This document shows, piece after piece, positions 23,204 to 34,698 of a stretch of 64,000 bases of DNA. Positions within the stretch are counted from its first letter, which is position 1, and every line of letters begins with the position of its first letter. The stretch is from the NCBI GenBank assembly GCA_013407085.1, contig JACCGJ010018281.1, positions 62,001-126,000 of the forward strand, written 5' to 3'. This stretch comes from Atriophallophorus winterbourni (Eukaryota > Platyhelminthes > Trematoda > Plagiorchiida > Microphallidae). The position numbers and the translations under genes were made by a program. The notes beneath the pieces are model-generated. The model saw only the letters and a program-made list of their open reading frames with translations, was not told the DNA's origin and ran no database searches.

Positions 23204-23217
23204 GAGTGTTTGACTGG
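23204..23217. repeat. 14-bp target-site duplication of hairpin element (left)
   Basis: GAGTGTTTGACTGG is repeated exactly at 23423-23436, bracketing the hairpin insertion. Confidence 0.85.
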
Positions 23218-23422
23218 TGTTGTTCAGATGGTGTTCGCCGAGCTTGTGTAGTTGTTGGTGGACGTTTCGTCATCAGGCTAGATGACATCATCAGCAGAAC
23301 TTCTTTCGATGATGATGTCATCTAGCCTGATGACGAAACGTCCACCAACAACTACACAAGCTCGGCGAACACCATCTGAACAACATCCCCATCCTGAGCT
23401 ACGTATATTCTCCTCTATTGCT
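23218..23422. mobile_element. 205-bp perfect-hairpin insertion related to Penelope-like element end
   Basis: Two 75-bp arms (23218-23292 and 23311-23385) are perfect reverse complements around an 18-bp spacer, followed by a 37-bp unique tail (23386-23422). The insert is flanked by an exact 14-bp duplication. The arm resembles the terminal segment of the Penelope-like element at 61660-61760 (shared words ATGTTCGCCG/GTGTTCGCCG, CGTTTCGTCATCA, ATGACA-CATCAGCA). Penelope-like elements are known to have terminal repeats in direct or inverted arrangement and variable target duplications. I infer a minimal two-end derivative of such an element inserted in element A between ORF1 and ORF2. Confidence 0.75.
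23250..23300 (-). ncRNA. Hammerhead-like motif in hairpin arm (Penelope type)
   Basis: The minus strand reads CTGATGA (23294-23288), a single U, a perfect 6-bp helix II GTCATC/GATGAC around TAGCCT (23286-23269), GAAA (23268-23265), then CGTC. Helix III is the minimal palindrome ACGT with C at the cleavage site, as in ribozymes of Penelope-like elements, which work as dimers. The unpaired U before helix II and a weak helix I are the doubtful points. The opposite arm has ATGATGAT in place of the core, so only one strand has the canonical bases. Confidence 0.5.
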
Positions 23423-23712
23423 GAGTGTTTGACTGGGCTTGGATGGGCTAAGCCTAACATCCTTGGGTAGTGTTCGTTTCCCTTTTGTCCATTGCGACCT
23501 TACTATTTCAGCCATAGCGCTGGTCAAGAACGTAATCTTCAGAGGTTTCGGTCTATCCCCCTTATATTTTGGCGAAAAAGGAACTCGAAAAGTGTTCACA
23601 ACAACGGCATTAAAAATATCGAGAGAACACGCAATGTAGCGCCATTGTTTGACGTCGTGCTCTACGGTTTCCTGATTCGGTGCTCTAGAAGTATTTTCTG
23701 GTACACCAAGTA
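23423..23712 (-). pseudogene. Element A ORF1, C-terminal part
   Basis: The minus strand reads 'LLGVPENTSRAPNQETVEHD', 'VNTFRVPFSPKYKGDRPKPL' and 'KITFLTSAMAEIVRSQW'. These align with element C ORF1 but are diverged. The piece is interrupted at its N-terminal side by element D at 23713 and at its end by the hairpin insertion. Confidence 0.85.
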
Positions 23713-23988
23713 GATTCAAGATTCAAGATTTATGGTTGAAAAAGCAATTAACTTTACAATAACCACAGGGTGGAAATATAGGTACAAATGTATATATATA
23801 AGTATAAATAAAAATCAAAATCAATGGGACAATGATGGCTTATTAATAGTTTGGGGAAAAATTCGGATTATCTCTCATATAATCGTCAAGTTTTGATTTG
23901 AATATAGATAAGCTGTTTGAGCTTACCAAATCAGAAGGTAGGGAATTCCAAGCACAGCACACACGTACGGAATAAAAATACCTGTAGA
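23713..23988 (-). mobile_element. CR1-clade LINE 3' end, element D
   Basis: A 276-bp 5'-truncated copy of the element C family. It holds the last codons of ORF2 (RYFYSVRVCCAWNSLP-like), the 3' UTR with TTATGGTTGAAAAAGCAATT (plus sense), and the terminal TTGAATC repeats. It sits between 'NIVL' and 'LGVPE' of element A ORF1. No long target duplication is visible. Confidence 0.88.
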
Positions 23989-25102
23989 ACTATATTTCGC
24001 GATAACGTTTGTTCCCTGTCGTTCAAGCTGCCCTTCCTTTCCCACCATGGTACATCGGGATATATGCGGCAGTTTAAGTCGGAATCTGACTTGAGTAGGT
24101 ATGCATTCAGCAACAGGTTATCGATATCAGCCTCGCATTTTAGTGTTCCTTTGAGCAAGCGGGGTTGACCAATATGAGGTGAAGTTGAATGGCGGGTTAG
24201 ACGAGTCACTTTTTCTGCGTTTACGTGTTCAATTTTCCCTAGGTGACAAAGTTCAGACCATTTCTCGACATCATGTTTCTGTTTGCTATCAAACAGGCTT
24301 TCTTGGGAATCGCTGACATTCGTACATTCACGTTCAGCGTGTATGGGGTGTTCTTTTTTCGTATCGGAATGCCAGGCGTTTTAGAAGTGAAAACATTTGT
24401 GGCTTGACTTTGTGAGTCGGGTACAGCAGTTTTGGAGTGTACAGCTGAGGTCGACCGTAACAGCATATCTCTGTAAGAATTTCCTATTTCTGTGGTCGTT
24501 TTAGCTGATTCCAAAACGGGAATAACCCAGATTTTTTGATTTTTTGGCACACGAATAGCATTAGTCTTAGATTCCTTCAATGGTGGTTCCGAAATCGATG
24601 TGTTGATATGATGGTTTACATCAGTGATCACTTGCGTACTCACATGATTTACCAACATTTCTTCCACACGTCGAAGGCCCAACTCCAAACCGGCCATTCT
24701 ATTTTCTAATTTTGCTTCAAAAGTATCTGCTTTGTGCAAAGATGTAGCTCTGCAACGAACACAGACATAGCATGCACCTGGAACCATTTCATTATTTAAT
24801 AATGCTATCGAGTCAGGGGCTAAAGTACGGTCGCATTTACCATGGATTTTACCCATACACAGAAAACACGTTATTACTTTACGCACCATGGGACTCACCG
24901 GTTGTTCGCATGCTTTGCACGTGACTTCGGGACAATTCTGCGTGCCGAGATTCGTCCTATCAGCTGGGTCGGCCGTGACCATTGTTGCGTTCGCCGGATT
25001 CAGGCCCTTGGCAATGAGGTCAAGTTGGTTCGATGTCGCTGTCACAGTTTGATCGATCGATTTTTTAGTCCGTATGTTTGTTCTCGTGATGCGGTCAAAC
25101 AT
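23989..25102 (-). pseudogene. Element A ORF1, N-terminal part with PHD-like zinc finger
   Basis: 25102-24239 is open on the minus strand. After an N-terminal region it has a cysteine/histidine-rich module: CKACEQPV, then ITCFLCMGKIHGKC, then YVCVRC, spaced like a PHD-type finger, as known in ORF1 of several CR1 elements. A coiled-coil-like segment follows (ENRMAGLELGLRRVEEMLV). A frameshift near 24330-24240 leads to the second piece (24209-23989), with 'LNCRIYPDVPWWERKGSLND' and 'SRNIV'. This is an RNA-binding type retrotransposon protein, here a pseudogene. Confidence 0.82.
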
Positions 25103-25319
25103 GTTAGTAGCCTGATTGGGTTGTTCGGCTGTGTGACGGGTTTTTGTTCGACGGGTCGAGGTGGCTGTTTTGGAACACGTGATTTAGTCATGTATCAAAT
25201 AATCCAATATAACTTGTTAACTACACAAGCTAAAACACAGAAACGAGTATCAAAATGCGTAGCTCGACGCGATCTTTGCAATGATAGCGAAAACCGTAGA
25301 ATAATTAGCCATTAAAAAT

Positions 25320-25640
25320 ATTTGCGCGCGTGAGCAAACTGTAAAATTTACGCCGATATGATAACTTTGCTGCTAATCCATTGACAAGAGCAAAACAAAT
25401 AGATTCCGATAGATATGATCGAAATAGCACAGAATTCTTGGAATGAGAGAAGATTCGGCAAAGATATGAGCAGAAGTGTCAGAGCAACAAAAAAATGCGA
25501 CTGCACATTAGGTCAGACTGTTTGCGGTCACTGAGACCTTCCACTTGTCATAGCAACCTACTACGACAAATCACCGATCACAAAAATTTGAACAAACCTA
25601 TCTCAAGTCTATCTCTCTATCTCTAACCAGGCTAATATAC
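25320..25640. other. Intergenic sequence
   Basis: Nothing recognised between element A and the next CR1 remnant. Confidence 0.4.
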
Positions 25641-27300
25641 TAGCAGTGATGCAACTAATTTTCAGCTTGTGCATTGGGAAACTCTGGTCTAATTTGTCAA
25701 AAGCTTTCGACATATCCAAATAGCATATATGTTATTTCCCCCAAATTCGATTTCCAATCCTCGAAGATTATGAGAAGATTAGTAATGCAGAAAAATGCAC
25801 TTAAACAGCTGTGTTGAACTCCCGAAAATAACCCTTTTTATTTCAGTCATGTGTTCAGTTATTTCGCCGCAATACTTTTGAGCACGTTGGAAACGGATGA
25901 CAATAGGGTAACAAGACCGTAATTTGCTTGTTCAAAAAGCAATGTTTGTACACCACCTAAAGTCAAATGTCCATTTATTCCATGCTCCCCAAGAGAGCCT
26001 GCGCATCCAGAGAATATTGAAGCTCTAAAAACTTTCCAAAGTTTAATATAGCACATTTGTATATTAAATATGTATGACAATATTTTAAGGAACAGTCGCG
26101 GAAGCTGTCAAGTTCCATTTTGAGCTGTTCGCAATCTTCCGGCTTATTGAGCCTTAACTACACTGTCTTATCATCCAATAAACTCCATTATTGACTATGA
26201 GACTTCGAGTCAGTGATTCGCAGTATAACTCAGTCAGTCCACAGAGGTATTATGCACAAAAATATTTGGAGAGATTTCAATAGCACCAGTGGATTTTTTT
26301 AGGATTCAAAGATTGTACAGTTCCCAACACCTCTTCTTTGGTAACAGTTTTTGTGCCTAATGAGTCGTCACTTTAGGATCCAGGCGATCATTTCAGCGTG
26401 GGTCTAGGTTCTATTAAAAACTGTTTGTACACTATCTGGTTGAGGAGGTTTGAATTTCCATCCATTTTAGACAGTACGCCAGCTTGGTACTTTCTCTTTT
26501 CAAGGAGTTTAATGAAATTAAGTCATAGTGTTCAAAATATTTGTCACGTGGTTTCTGATGAATAGTAACAATGATTGTTCCAAGTTATATTCCGTATTTT
26601 AATCCATTTCCGAGTGCGACAGTGGATGTTAAATCCGAAATGTTTGCCACACCATTCAAGTAGTAAAATTCGAGACCAAATTGTCGCTCAATCCATACGG
26701 GATATCATAATGTGTTTTCTACGAAATGTTTTTAAGATATCACGATTAGATCAAGCACTGAAGTCACATATGTCCCTCTTCATATTATAATGTCTTTCAC
26801 GTGATTACAAAATATGAAAGCTCTTTGAAAGGCTGCTGGATGATGGTTCCGGTAAGGCATCACTAGATAATAGTGCATAGTTTGAAGGATATGTTCGTGT
26901 TACACATTTCCGAGGGTTGGTGGACGGTAAATCACACGGATTATGTCATCTTCGAACGTTTTCTTCGTTAACAAGCAGTGTGTCTTACCAACGATGGAAT
27001 TTTTATTTAATTTCTCGAAAATAATATCCGTTTTGGTATAAGTGGATTGTTGTGAGGCTTTTTTTAATCGCGGATATTTTCGAGGTTTGATCAGACCCGT
27101 TCAAAGCACGTTGATCGTGGAAACATCTCAGTTGTTCCGAATTTCTAGGTTGCATTCCTCTATGGTGACCATCGCCTTTTTTCACTTTGCTGCCTCCGTA
27201 GAACAGGCGACGAAACACGAACTTTACAATCAAGTCGAGGTTTCAGTTTGCTAATCAATAAATCATTCAGCGAAACCTTTAATTCTTTCCATACAATCCT
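25640..27300 (-). mobile_element. CR1-clade LINE remnant, heavily decayed
   Basis: On the minus strand I can read an endonuclease piece near 26915-26960 (VIYRPP-like, from GGTAAATCACACG on the plus strand), 'NYGLVTLLSSVSNVLKS' at 25870-25930, and a KAFDKL block near 25695-25720. The order along the minus strand is EN then RT, as in CR1. Stops and indels are everywhere. Confidence 0.7.
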
Positions 27301-29260
27301 GCGAACTCAAAATATTAGTCTCAGTCTGTGAGCTTGCGTAATCTTTGTATTTATTTTAGGTTTTGTTCTACATAAATGGCATATATAGTGATCTCCCGAC
27401 ATTTGGGCTTTATTGATAATTTTAAGAAAATCAGCAGGGTAACTTTAAAACTTCAAAATTTATCATTGCAAATAAAACACCTAATTGTCAGGCTTTGTTA
27501 CTTATCGCGTTCCGATACACTTTGGTTAGCGTGACCGCCATAGCTAAACTCCAATTACAAGGTCATGGTTTCGGGGTGGGTAGATAATCGATCGATCCAT
27601 GTGGTAAAATGGGTGTGCGCCTGGGCTAAAATGACGGGAACTCCCAGCAAAAGCGGGTGAAACGTTGCGTCGGACACGGGTGAGTGGATAATCTCGCCTT
27701 CAGGAAACGTGGATAACAAATCTCAACGTACCTCTTTCAGATAGGCTCCGATTTTCCAGTCCAAGGTTTCAAGTGAAGTGGTAAGACGAGATCTGTCGAA
27801 TGGCGGCAAAGTCAATCATATATTTGATTATTCACTTGCATTTGCCCGCGTGGGTGTAATTTGGTTCAAACTCTAAAAAATAAATTTCTACAGAATTGCG
27901 TGTTGTCTCTGGGAATGGTAATACAAAAAGGCGTAATTAATCCAGATACTACGAGGAGGGTGTAGAGTAGATTCGGAAAATTTCAGAGGGCAGAAATATG
28001 AGACGCAAGCACCGACAGTTGCAAATTTAGTTCATGTGAATCTATGATAAATAGATTCCATCTTTGGGGCCGTAGAGGCGATATTACCGAATAATTAAGT
28101 GCATTCCATCTTCATAGCACCACATTAATTCCAACCACGAAGGGTATGAAATTAAATAAGCGAAATTATATAGAACACGCACCATCCTCGAATTTTAATG
28201 ACGTTACGTTCCATATCCCATCTTTAATGCAGCGATGACCGATTAGTATTTCATTAACTTTTCGATTATAACGAACGTGACAAAATAAACTCTGAAATTA
28301 AAATATAGTGCAAAAATCTCAGAACAGTGCTAAAGTTTATATTTGCCTTTTAGCAAATAAAAATGAGTCCAAGTTATTTTTACAAGTTCAATGTAGGGAA
28401 TTCTTTTTATAAAACTGGAATTCCATAAAAATTTATTTTGTACAGAACATGCGTTCAAGTGAAAAGGTGAAGTTGCTTTCCGTTATCAAAATAAAATTCT
28501 ATATAAAACATAAAATTATATTATATTCAAAGAATCAATATACAAACTGCTCGATATTGAAAGCTCGTCCTCAAGGCTCGACCGTTGACAAACTAAAAAA
28601 ATATTTTCATTATGTTGGTACTTTAATTCTGCAAACCATAGAATTTTCCTTCCAATTAATTTAGTAATTTACCTTTTCCCAACATTAAAATGAAATTCAA
28701 AATTTATCAAGTCTTATCTCTCGATCGCTAGCTCCTTCAGCTACAATGAAATGTCCTAGGTGGTATAATTGGTTTAACAGATGTAGATGGAGCTGACTGG
28801 TTCCGCATACACAACTCCTCCTATTAAAAGGCGTGGTTCTAATCCTCTTAAACTAACCTTCTTTTGTGGAGATAAGTTGGACGCAGTCGACACGCTTTGG
28901 GGAAACGGTCGTACACTGATACCAAGAGAAATTAGACTAAGCGCATCGAAGCTTCTCATGCGATAGTTGGATGCGACACAACGTCCAACACAAACATTAC
29001 TATGTCACTCAGCCTCGGACGATCCAGATAAGATGCAACTGAGTATACAGATCAATTTATTGCAACAGTATAACCTCGAAGGGGTCAGACATCTTTTCTA
29101 GCAAAAAGTCCTCAAATGCCAACTTGAGAGGAGTTGGATTAACAGGTATTCTGCACTCCCAATGAAAAATGTAAAAATTTTCATGCTTTTTGAGGAAAAC
29201 TGGTATAACATGCCTCTATAAAAAAACAATGTCTGGGTAACAATATCAGTAAACTGCGTG
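27301..29260. other. Intergenic sequence
   Basis: No gene recognised. The part at 27540-27800 is GC-richer than its surroundings, but I cannot fold it as a tRNA nor read a familiar protein. Confidence 0.4.
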
Positions 29261-29267
29261 CAGTTTT

Positions 29268-29990
29268 TTAAGGTTCAAGGTAAATCAAGTTAACTCGAGG
29301 TTTTCGAATGGTCAAAAACAACAAGACTGACAATAACCATACGGATCTAGAAATTAAATGAAATCTTCGTGTATAAAACACAAGATAATCAGTTAAATTT
29401 TGCAGCATATAAGTAGTCGTGAAACGAATAATTCAATATAAAAACGTCTAATTTCGTTGTAAAGTAATGCGAGTTAGAAGAATGAGCAACGGTAGAAGGT
29501 AAACTGTTCCAAGTTAAACAGACACGGAGAGGATAAAAATACCTTCTACAGTTCATGTGGGAATGTGGTACCACTAGCACATTTTCATGTGTCCGATAAT
29601 TTCTCGTATTCCTCCGCGTGAATTAATCCTGTAAGGTGTGTGTTAGGGTATGGAATATTTTTTAAAGTAGGATAAGATCTCCTCTGATTCATCCATAAGG
29701 AAATTCCAACAGATTCAGTTGAGCTATCCTTTCTTAATAACGCTTGTTTCGGATGCTTAGAACTAGTTTTGTTGAGTCGTGATAAATTCACTGCATACGT
29801 TCAACATCCTTCTTGAGCCATGGAGACTATGACTGCACACTGTATTCCATGACTGGTTGGGAGGACTGAAGCTTGGGAAACTCCGGTAGTTGCTGCGATT
29901 GGTTTTGATTATTCACCGTCAACACTCTAGGAAACCGTGGTTGAAATGTTTTGAATTGGGATGAAAATTGCAATTTCTCTTGGGAGAATA
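29268..29990 (-). mobile_element. CR1-clade LINE 3' fragment
   Basis: The minus strand at 29389-29580 reads 'NCRRYFYPLRVCLTWNSLPS', the diagnostic CR1 C-terminal block. Upstream pieces to about 29960 contain degraded RT. Near 29270 the plus strand has AGGTTCAAGG, a remnant of the terminal tandem repeats. Confidence 0.78.
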
Positions 29991-30229
29991 CAGATAAATA
30001 AACGTCGCTAATTCTTCAACCGTTTCCGATGCAGTTGTTGATGGTCTAGCTGAATGGTTCGCGGATGAAACTCATATGAAGTTTTCGCCAGACATAATAG
30101 TTGTAGCAGTAAATTGGCTGTAGCCTTACCTTACAAATAGTGAATTAGAATTTCCCGGCATGTCACTTATTCACAATAACCGTGAAGCGCAAGGACGGAA
30201 CGTGATATTGTACTGAGGCCAAGTTCTTT

Positions 30230-31110
30230 GTGTGGTCAGATTACGAATCCAGACATTCTGTTACATTCTGGTGCTCACTCCGAGTAGCTGTCTCTGCAGG
30301 AGACATACAATTTGTTCCCACTCGATGAAATATGCGAGGCTGATTCCATATTCGATTTACCGAATCTGTAGTGCAAAGTCATTCATCCAGATCACTCCCT
30401 TAAACGAGTATTCAGTGATCAGTTCGACGATATTTCTATGTATAACCACAATTTTCGTAATACCCGAAAACGCGGAAGTGTTGTTGATCCAACCCTAGAT
30501 CGTGTTTTGAGAAGCGATGAACACGTCATTGTTAAGGTTGCCTTCGAAAGTCCGCTGGAATTAAGTGATCACGTTGTCATTCGGTTTTACAGTAAGGTGG
30601 ATCGAAATTATGGCTTCGAGCAATGCGCTACCTGTGATTTCCAAACTACTTAGGCGCTTATTTTTTGACGACCTAACAAAATACTTTACTAATAATCATT
30701 TATTTTCAAGAAAACAGCATGAATTTAGACGGAATTATTCCTGTTTATCGAATTTACTCTTAATACTTGAGGATTGTACACCAGCTATATAAATGACAAA
30801 CCATTTATGACCGGTGCCTTACCATCTAGAAAGCATTTGATCTTTTTAACCACAGACTACTAATTCATCAGCAAGAAAAGGCTTGATATCTCCGGAACGT
30901 TGTTGAATTGGCTAAGTGACCTACTAACAAACGCACTACCCAGGTACGTGTTGACGGTGCATTATCAAAACGAATCGCAGCAACTAGCGGAGTCCCTTTG
31001 AACACTTCCGTGGCAAGTTTTCCTATGTCGCAATTTCTGTTCATCAGAAGTTTCAAAATGATGAAATATACAGACACATTGAAGATTTTATTCAATTCGT
31101 TGATGTCAAC
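30230..31110 (+). mobile_element. CR1-clade LINE fragment with internal deletions
   Basis: Plus-strand frames give an endonuclease piece (VDPTLDRVLRSDE and LELSDHVVIRFYSKV at 30480-30600), then directly RT pieces (FSRKQHEFRRNYSCLSNLLL at 30700-30770 and an ATSGVP-like block near 30980). The linker between EN and RT is missing, so there is an internal deletion. Confidence 0.72.
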
Positions 31111-31675
31111 AACCTCTAACAATTGTGTTGGTAGTGGCCATGCAAAACTTGGATAAATGATCCATTTTAAATTTGGCCAAAACTTTAGGATTGGAATGTA
31201 TATCAATGCTAGTAAATTACTATTACAGAAATTCGATGAAGAAATGCATGCACGCTGTAGTAAATGTTTTCAAATTAGCAAAGCGTAGGATTCGAATTTG
31301 AAAAAAAAACAATTTCGAGCGTAACTCTGAATTTTATTTCTTATAATCTCTTAAAATATCTGCACTACTTTACACAAACAGATTCTAGAAAACCGAAATC
31401 ATTATTTGAAATGCATACCATATTTTATCAAAACTGGTAATGAGTTACGTTTTAGAGACATCCTCCGTTTATTTTGTCAAACGAATTTTTGTTGTGGAAC
31501 CTATTTGTCAATTATAGTTGTTAATAATTTATTCACCGCATAGTAATTATTAACTTCCAGTACATTGCGAAAACAGGTTTTCATCTGCTTCACCCCTAAT
31601 CCGGGATATTCATACGTAGATAAACGCAAATATTAGGATAGCTTTATTTTTATTTTTGGGTATTGATATGTAACC

Positions 31676-31815
31676 AACAATGGCATACAAGCGTAACTTG
31701 TTTACCATTATTCAACTTTTTTCCAAGCGCACGCGGATCCTGATGATACTGTTCATACCTGATGAGTGTAATGGAAAATGCCTGCATGGAAATGCATGTA
31801 AATGAGCTTTTTGAA
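31676..31815 (+). ncRNA. Hammerhead motif, alpha subtype (3' half lost)
   Basis: The family body words TGGCATACAAGCGTAACTTG and GTTTACCATTATT lead to CATAC, an intact CTGATGA (31759-31765) and GTGTAATG. The second half of helix II and GAAACC have been replaced. A fossil copy of the 7.7 and 11.7 kb subtype. Confidence 0.5.
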
Positions 31816-32600
31816 AATGAATACTAATTTCAACAAGGAGATAGGGTTAAAATTATACTCTGAGAAGTGAGGTCACCCATATGGCGTCAAAAGTCCCACC
31901 ATGCCATAATATTCAATTATGACTAATGAAATTGAGTATCTTTCCGCTTCTTCGAGATTTGCGAACAATCTGAATAGGCGTTAGATTTTGTTTGTAGTAC
32001 ATTTTAGGTTTTAAATGCGCATTTGTTCAACACAGACAAACAAGCCAGCTTTTCACTTAATTAAAATCGAGAGTGTTAGTTCATTGCGCCGAATTTTGCG
32101 TACATGCTGGATTATTTTTAATAAGTCCATTTTTCTCTAAATACCGAGAGGAAACAGCTTCATGTTAAATTTCGGAGTCGATCATCAAAATATCTGTTTA
32201 AATTTTATACAATAGACCTATGCAAGGAATCACGATCGGAATATTCATAATTAATTTCAAGGGTCTAAACAATAGTTTTTTTTAAATTCGCAACGTTGAA
32301 GAAATACGAATATTTTGTCTCTGATTTCAAGTTATATTTACCAAAGCTAAACCAATTTTCAGGAATAATAAAAATGTTTTTGATCAAGTCAGACTTTTCA
32401 ATATTGAACCTCCCAATAAGCTGAAGTGTTATTCTGAACTTACGGATAATGGTCAATCCAAACAAAAATTATTTAAAAAAAAATCGAATTTACCGCGTAA
32501 CCTTGGGCATGTGTTCAATAATTGGAGTTGATTTACGACCGAAAAGCGTTGATAACATTGGTTAACTATAACTGCAAAGGGGGTTTCAAACTAGGATTTC
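31816..32600. other. AT-rich sequence upstream of globin 2
   Basis: No gene or repeat recognised. Confidence 0.4.
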
Positions 32601-32670
32601 GAGAAGAATGAGTGCTTTTATTATATGTCAGTAACACACCGAATTATGGCGCCATCTACATTTTCGAAAT

Positions 32671-32678
32671 TATAAATA
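32671..32678 (+). promoter_or_regulatory. TATA box of globin 2
   Basis: TATAAATA, 55 bp before the ATG at 32726. The same octamer stands before globin 3. Confidence 0.75.
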
Positions 32679-32725
32679 CCCTAGCTTCGAAACGTCTTTC
32701 ATCACATTCAACGCAATCACTTGCA

Positions 32726-33341
32726 ATGGCTCCACTGACCCAAAGTGAGGTAGACAGCTTGGTGGCAGAACTTGGTCCACATATTGGATCAAAAGATCAA
32801 CGCGTTCAATTAGGCTTAGCGGTCTATCGCAAGTATGTTATGAAACCATAGAATGTTCAAATTTGCCTATTTTAACTTTACTATCCGTCTAATAAATATT
32901 CGTTCACTTCAAAATGTTTTTCACAGGTTATTCGATGCACATCCAGAATACATCCAATACTTCAGTAAGCTCGGTGGAATGAATAAAGATGCCGTTTTTC
33001 AATCGGATAATATTAAATATTATGCCGGAACGTTGGTTGATGATCTCGTTGAAATGTTGAAACACGCTGCCAATGATGGGGAATTGAAACGCCTATTGGA
33101 CAAATCTGGAAAAGACCACACTACTCGCAAAATTAATAAACAGCAATTTATGGTAAGATCTAATGCAATACAAATAAGATTTGTGTTATGCACGGTGATG
33201 CAAAATAATGTTTTAATTTTTCAGAGTGGCGAGGCCATTTTTGTGAACTATTTCAACTCTGCTCTTTCAAATGGTGCTAACAAAGCCGCCATGGAAAAGT
33301 TCTTGAAACACGTTTTCCCTGCAATAGCCAGTCATCTTTGA
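32726..33341 (+). CDS. Globin 2 (trematode haemoglobin/myoglobin), 3 exons
   Basis: Exons are 32726-32832, 32927-33152 and 33225-33341 (107, 226 and 117 nt), giving 149 residues with stop TGA. The introns are 94 and 72 bp, GT-AG, at the same phases as globin 1. The protein begins MAPLTQSEVDSLVAELGPH. Key residues are Tyr34 (B10), Phe48 (CD1), Tyr68 (E7, in IKYYAGTL) and His100 (F8, in SGKDH). Asp57-Lys98 surroundings match globin 1 closely (about 72% in exon 2 by eye). No signal peptide; a cytosolic oxygen-binding haem protein is expected. An open frame that reads through both introns makes a false longer ORF (32853-33341); the exon lengths shared by all copies argue for splicing. Confidence 0.97.
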
Positions 33342-33395
33342 AAAATTCATCATGTAGCGCATTTTGCTTCATCTCAGATGTTTTAATCTTTCATG

Positions 33396-33401
33396 AATAA
33401 A
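33396..33401 (+). terminator. Polyadenylation signal AATAAA of globin 2
   Basis: 55 bp after the stop codon. Confidence 0.8.
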
Positions 33402-33419
33402 ATTATTCGTCATCTTCTT

Positions 33420-34640
33420 TTTTCTGTTGATTTCACAGCGGGAATATTAAATTAACAAGGTGTTATGTATCAGTAATTTAAAATGGGATCAGTTGAAGGT
33501 GATTGAAATTTTACTTGCTTTCATGAGTGCTCAGGTTTCATTAGCAAACAATACTTTTGAAATCTTGATTTGAGAAACAAAAAATACTGTCCGAAGAACG
33601 TGCATCATTTTGTTACCAATGTTATATCAATTTCTTAGAAATAGCTTCTGTAGAATCAAAGACGGTTTAAAAATGTGTGCAAACATAAATGTGAATTAGA
33701 CTGTTACATATTCAAAGAAGTGTGTTGTTGAGTTCATTTCTTAATTACTCAAATAATCACCAAGCTAATTGTGAAAATAGAGAGTTTTCAAAGAACGCAA
33801 AATTAAGAGATATTAGATTTAAGAGCGAAATGTGGCCCGAAAAGTTTGCTTCTTTAAGAAGTCAAAATGGCTTCGCGAAATTTTCTGCACTGCAGAACTG
33901 AGTGTCCTAGCCCAAGGCTTAATCTATCTCATAGTCCAGGTCCAAATCAATGATATATTATTAAATGGCAATTCAAATGCTAAATCATTGTGTGCAAATC
34001 TCCAATTTATTAATATTATTCATATCAGAATTTTTGATCCATCTTAAGTCTCAAATTATAATGATATAATTGAAAAAATACAATAATTAGGCATATTTGT
34101 AATAACAAATATTTGTTCGCCGTTTTAAAGATAATGAGTTATATTGCTGTCGTACACTATAAAAACGAATTCCCATATTAGGGTGACTAGATAATAAATG
34201 TCGCTATCTAATGAACTTCATTTCTGAGCATACGATAATCTCATACGCTCAATTAGAGGTACGTGATATGGGTATACTCACTGCGTTTAAGTTCCAATAG
34301 CGATTCCGATTTAGAATGCAAGATGAATGAATTATGCCTAATTAAAATCATTGGGGTTGTGAAGTAAATGTTTCTATAACTCGGATGCATTTTTTTATTA
34401 GAGCTGCTCATTAATTTTAATTACTAACGGTGGATAATACAACGACTTCAGACTGCTGAAACAATGATTTGTAACTTGAGATCAGCTAGTTAGTAGCAAA
34501 GTTCTCATTGGCTAAACTCGTTACCATAGCAATTTGACGAAGGCGTGACAACTCACAATACTTCGAGCTTATTGGTTACTGATAGCTAAGTACCAGTCAG
34601 TGACACCAAAAAGATCACAGTTTCGTGTCTGTCTTCTAGC
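33420..34640. other. Intergenic sequence between globins 2 and 3
   Basis: 1.2 kb without a recognised gene or repeat, so globins 2 and 3 are true neighbours. Any shared control element would be here, but I see none by eye. Confidence 0.45.
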
Positions 34641-34650
34641 AATTGAATGT

Positions 34651-34658
34651 TATAAATA
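34651..34658 (+). promoter_or_regulatory. TATA box of globin 3
   Basis: TATAAATA, 48 bp before the ATG at 34699. Confidence 0.75.
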
Positions 34659-34698
34659 AGGATTGAGTAAAGTAGTCATTCCATTACAATCTGACACA

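Larger units (their letters stand above)
16158..25200 (-). mobile_element. CR1-clade LINE, element A (old, interrupted by three insertions)
   Basis: Once three insertions are set aside (C 17746-21536, hairpin 23218-23422, D 23713-23988), the remaining pieces line up in CR1 order on the minus strand. These are ORF1 with a PHD-like finger (25102 to about 23423), the ORF2 endonuclease (22961 to 22317), the linker and first RT block (22310-21542), the rest of RT (17740-16329) and a 3' UTR ending in AATTGAATTGA-type repeats at about 16158. At each insertion the reading continues across the junction: 'PFILKNC' joins 'SLCTPLTYLF' at C, and 'SRNIVL' joins 'LGVPE' at D. Several frameshifts show that A is not coding-competent. 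The 5' end is approximate. Confidence 0.85.

Noticed and set aside
27540..27800. GC-rich patch as an RNA gene
   Set aside because: There is no tRNA fold, no rRNA signature, and no repeat partner in the window.
32853..33341. Single 162-codon ORF as an alternative globin 2
   Set aside because: It includes both intron sequences in frame by chance. Conserved exon lengths and GT-AG sites show the spliced form.
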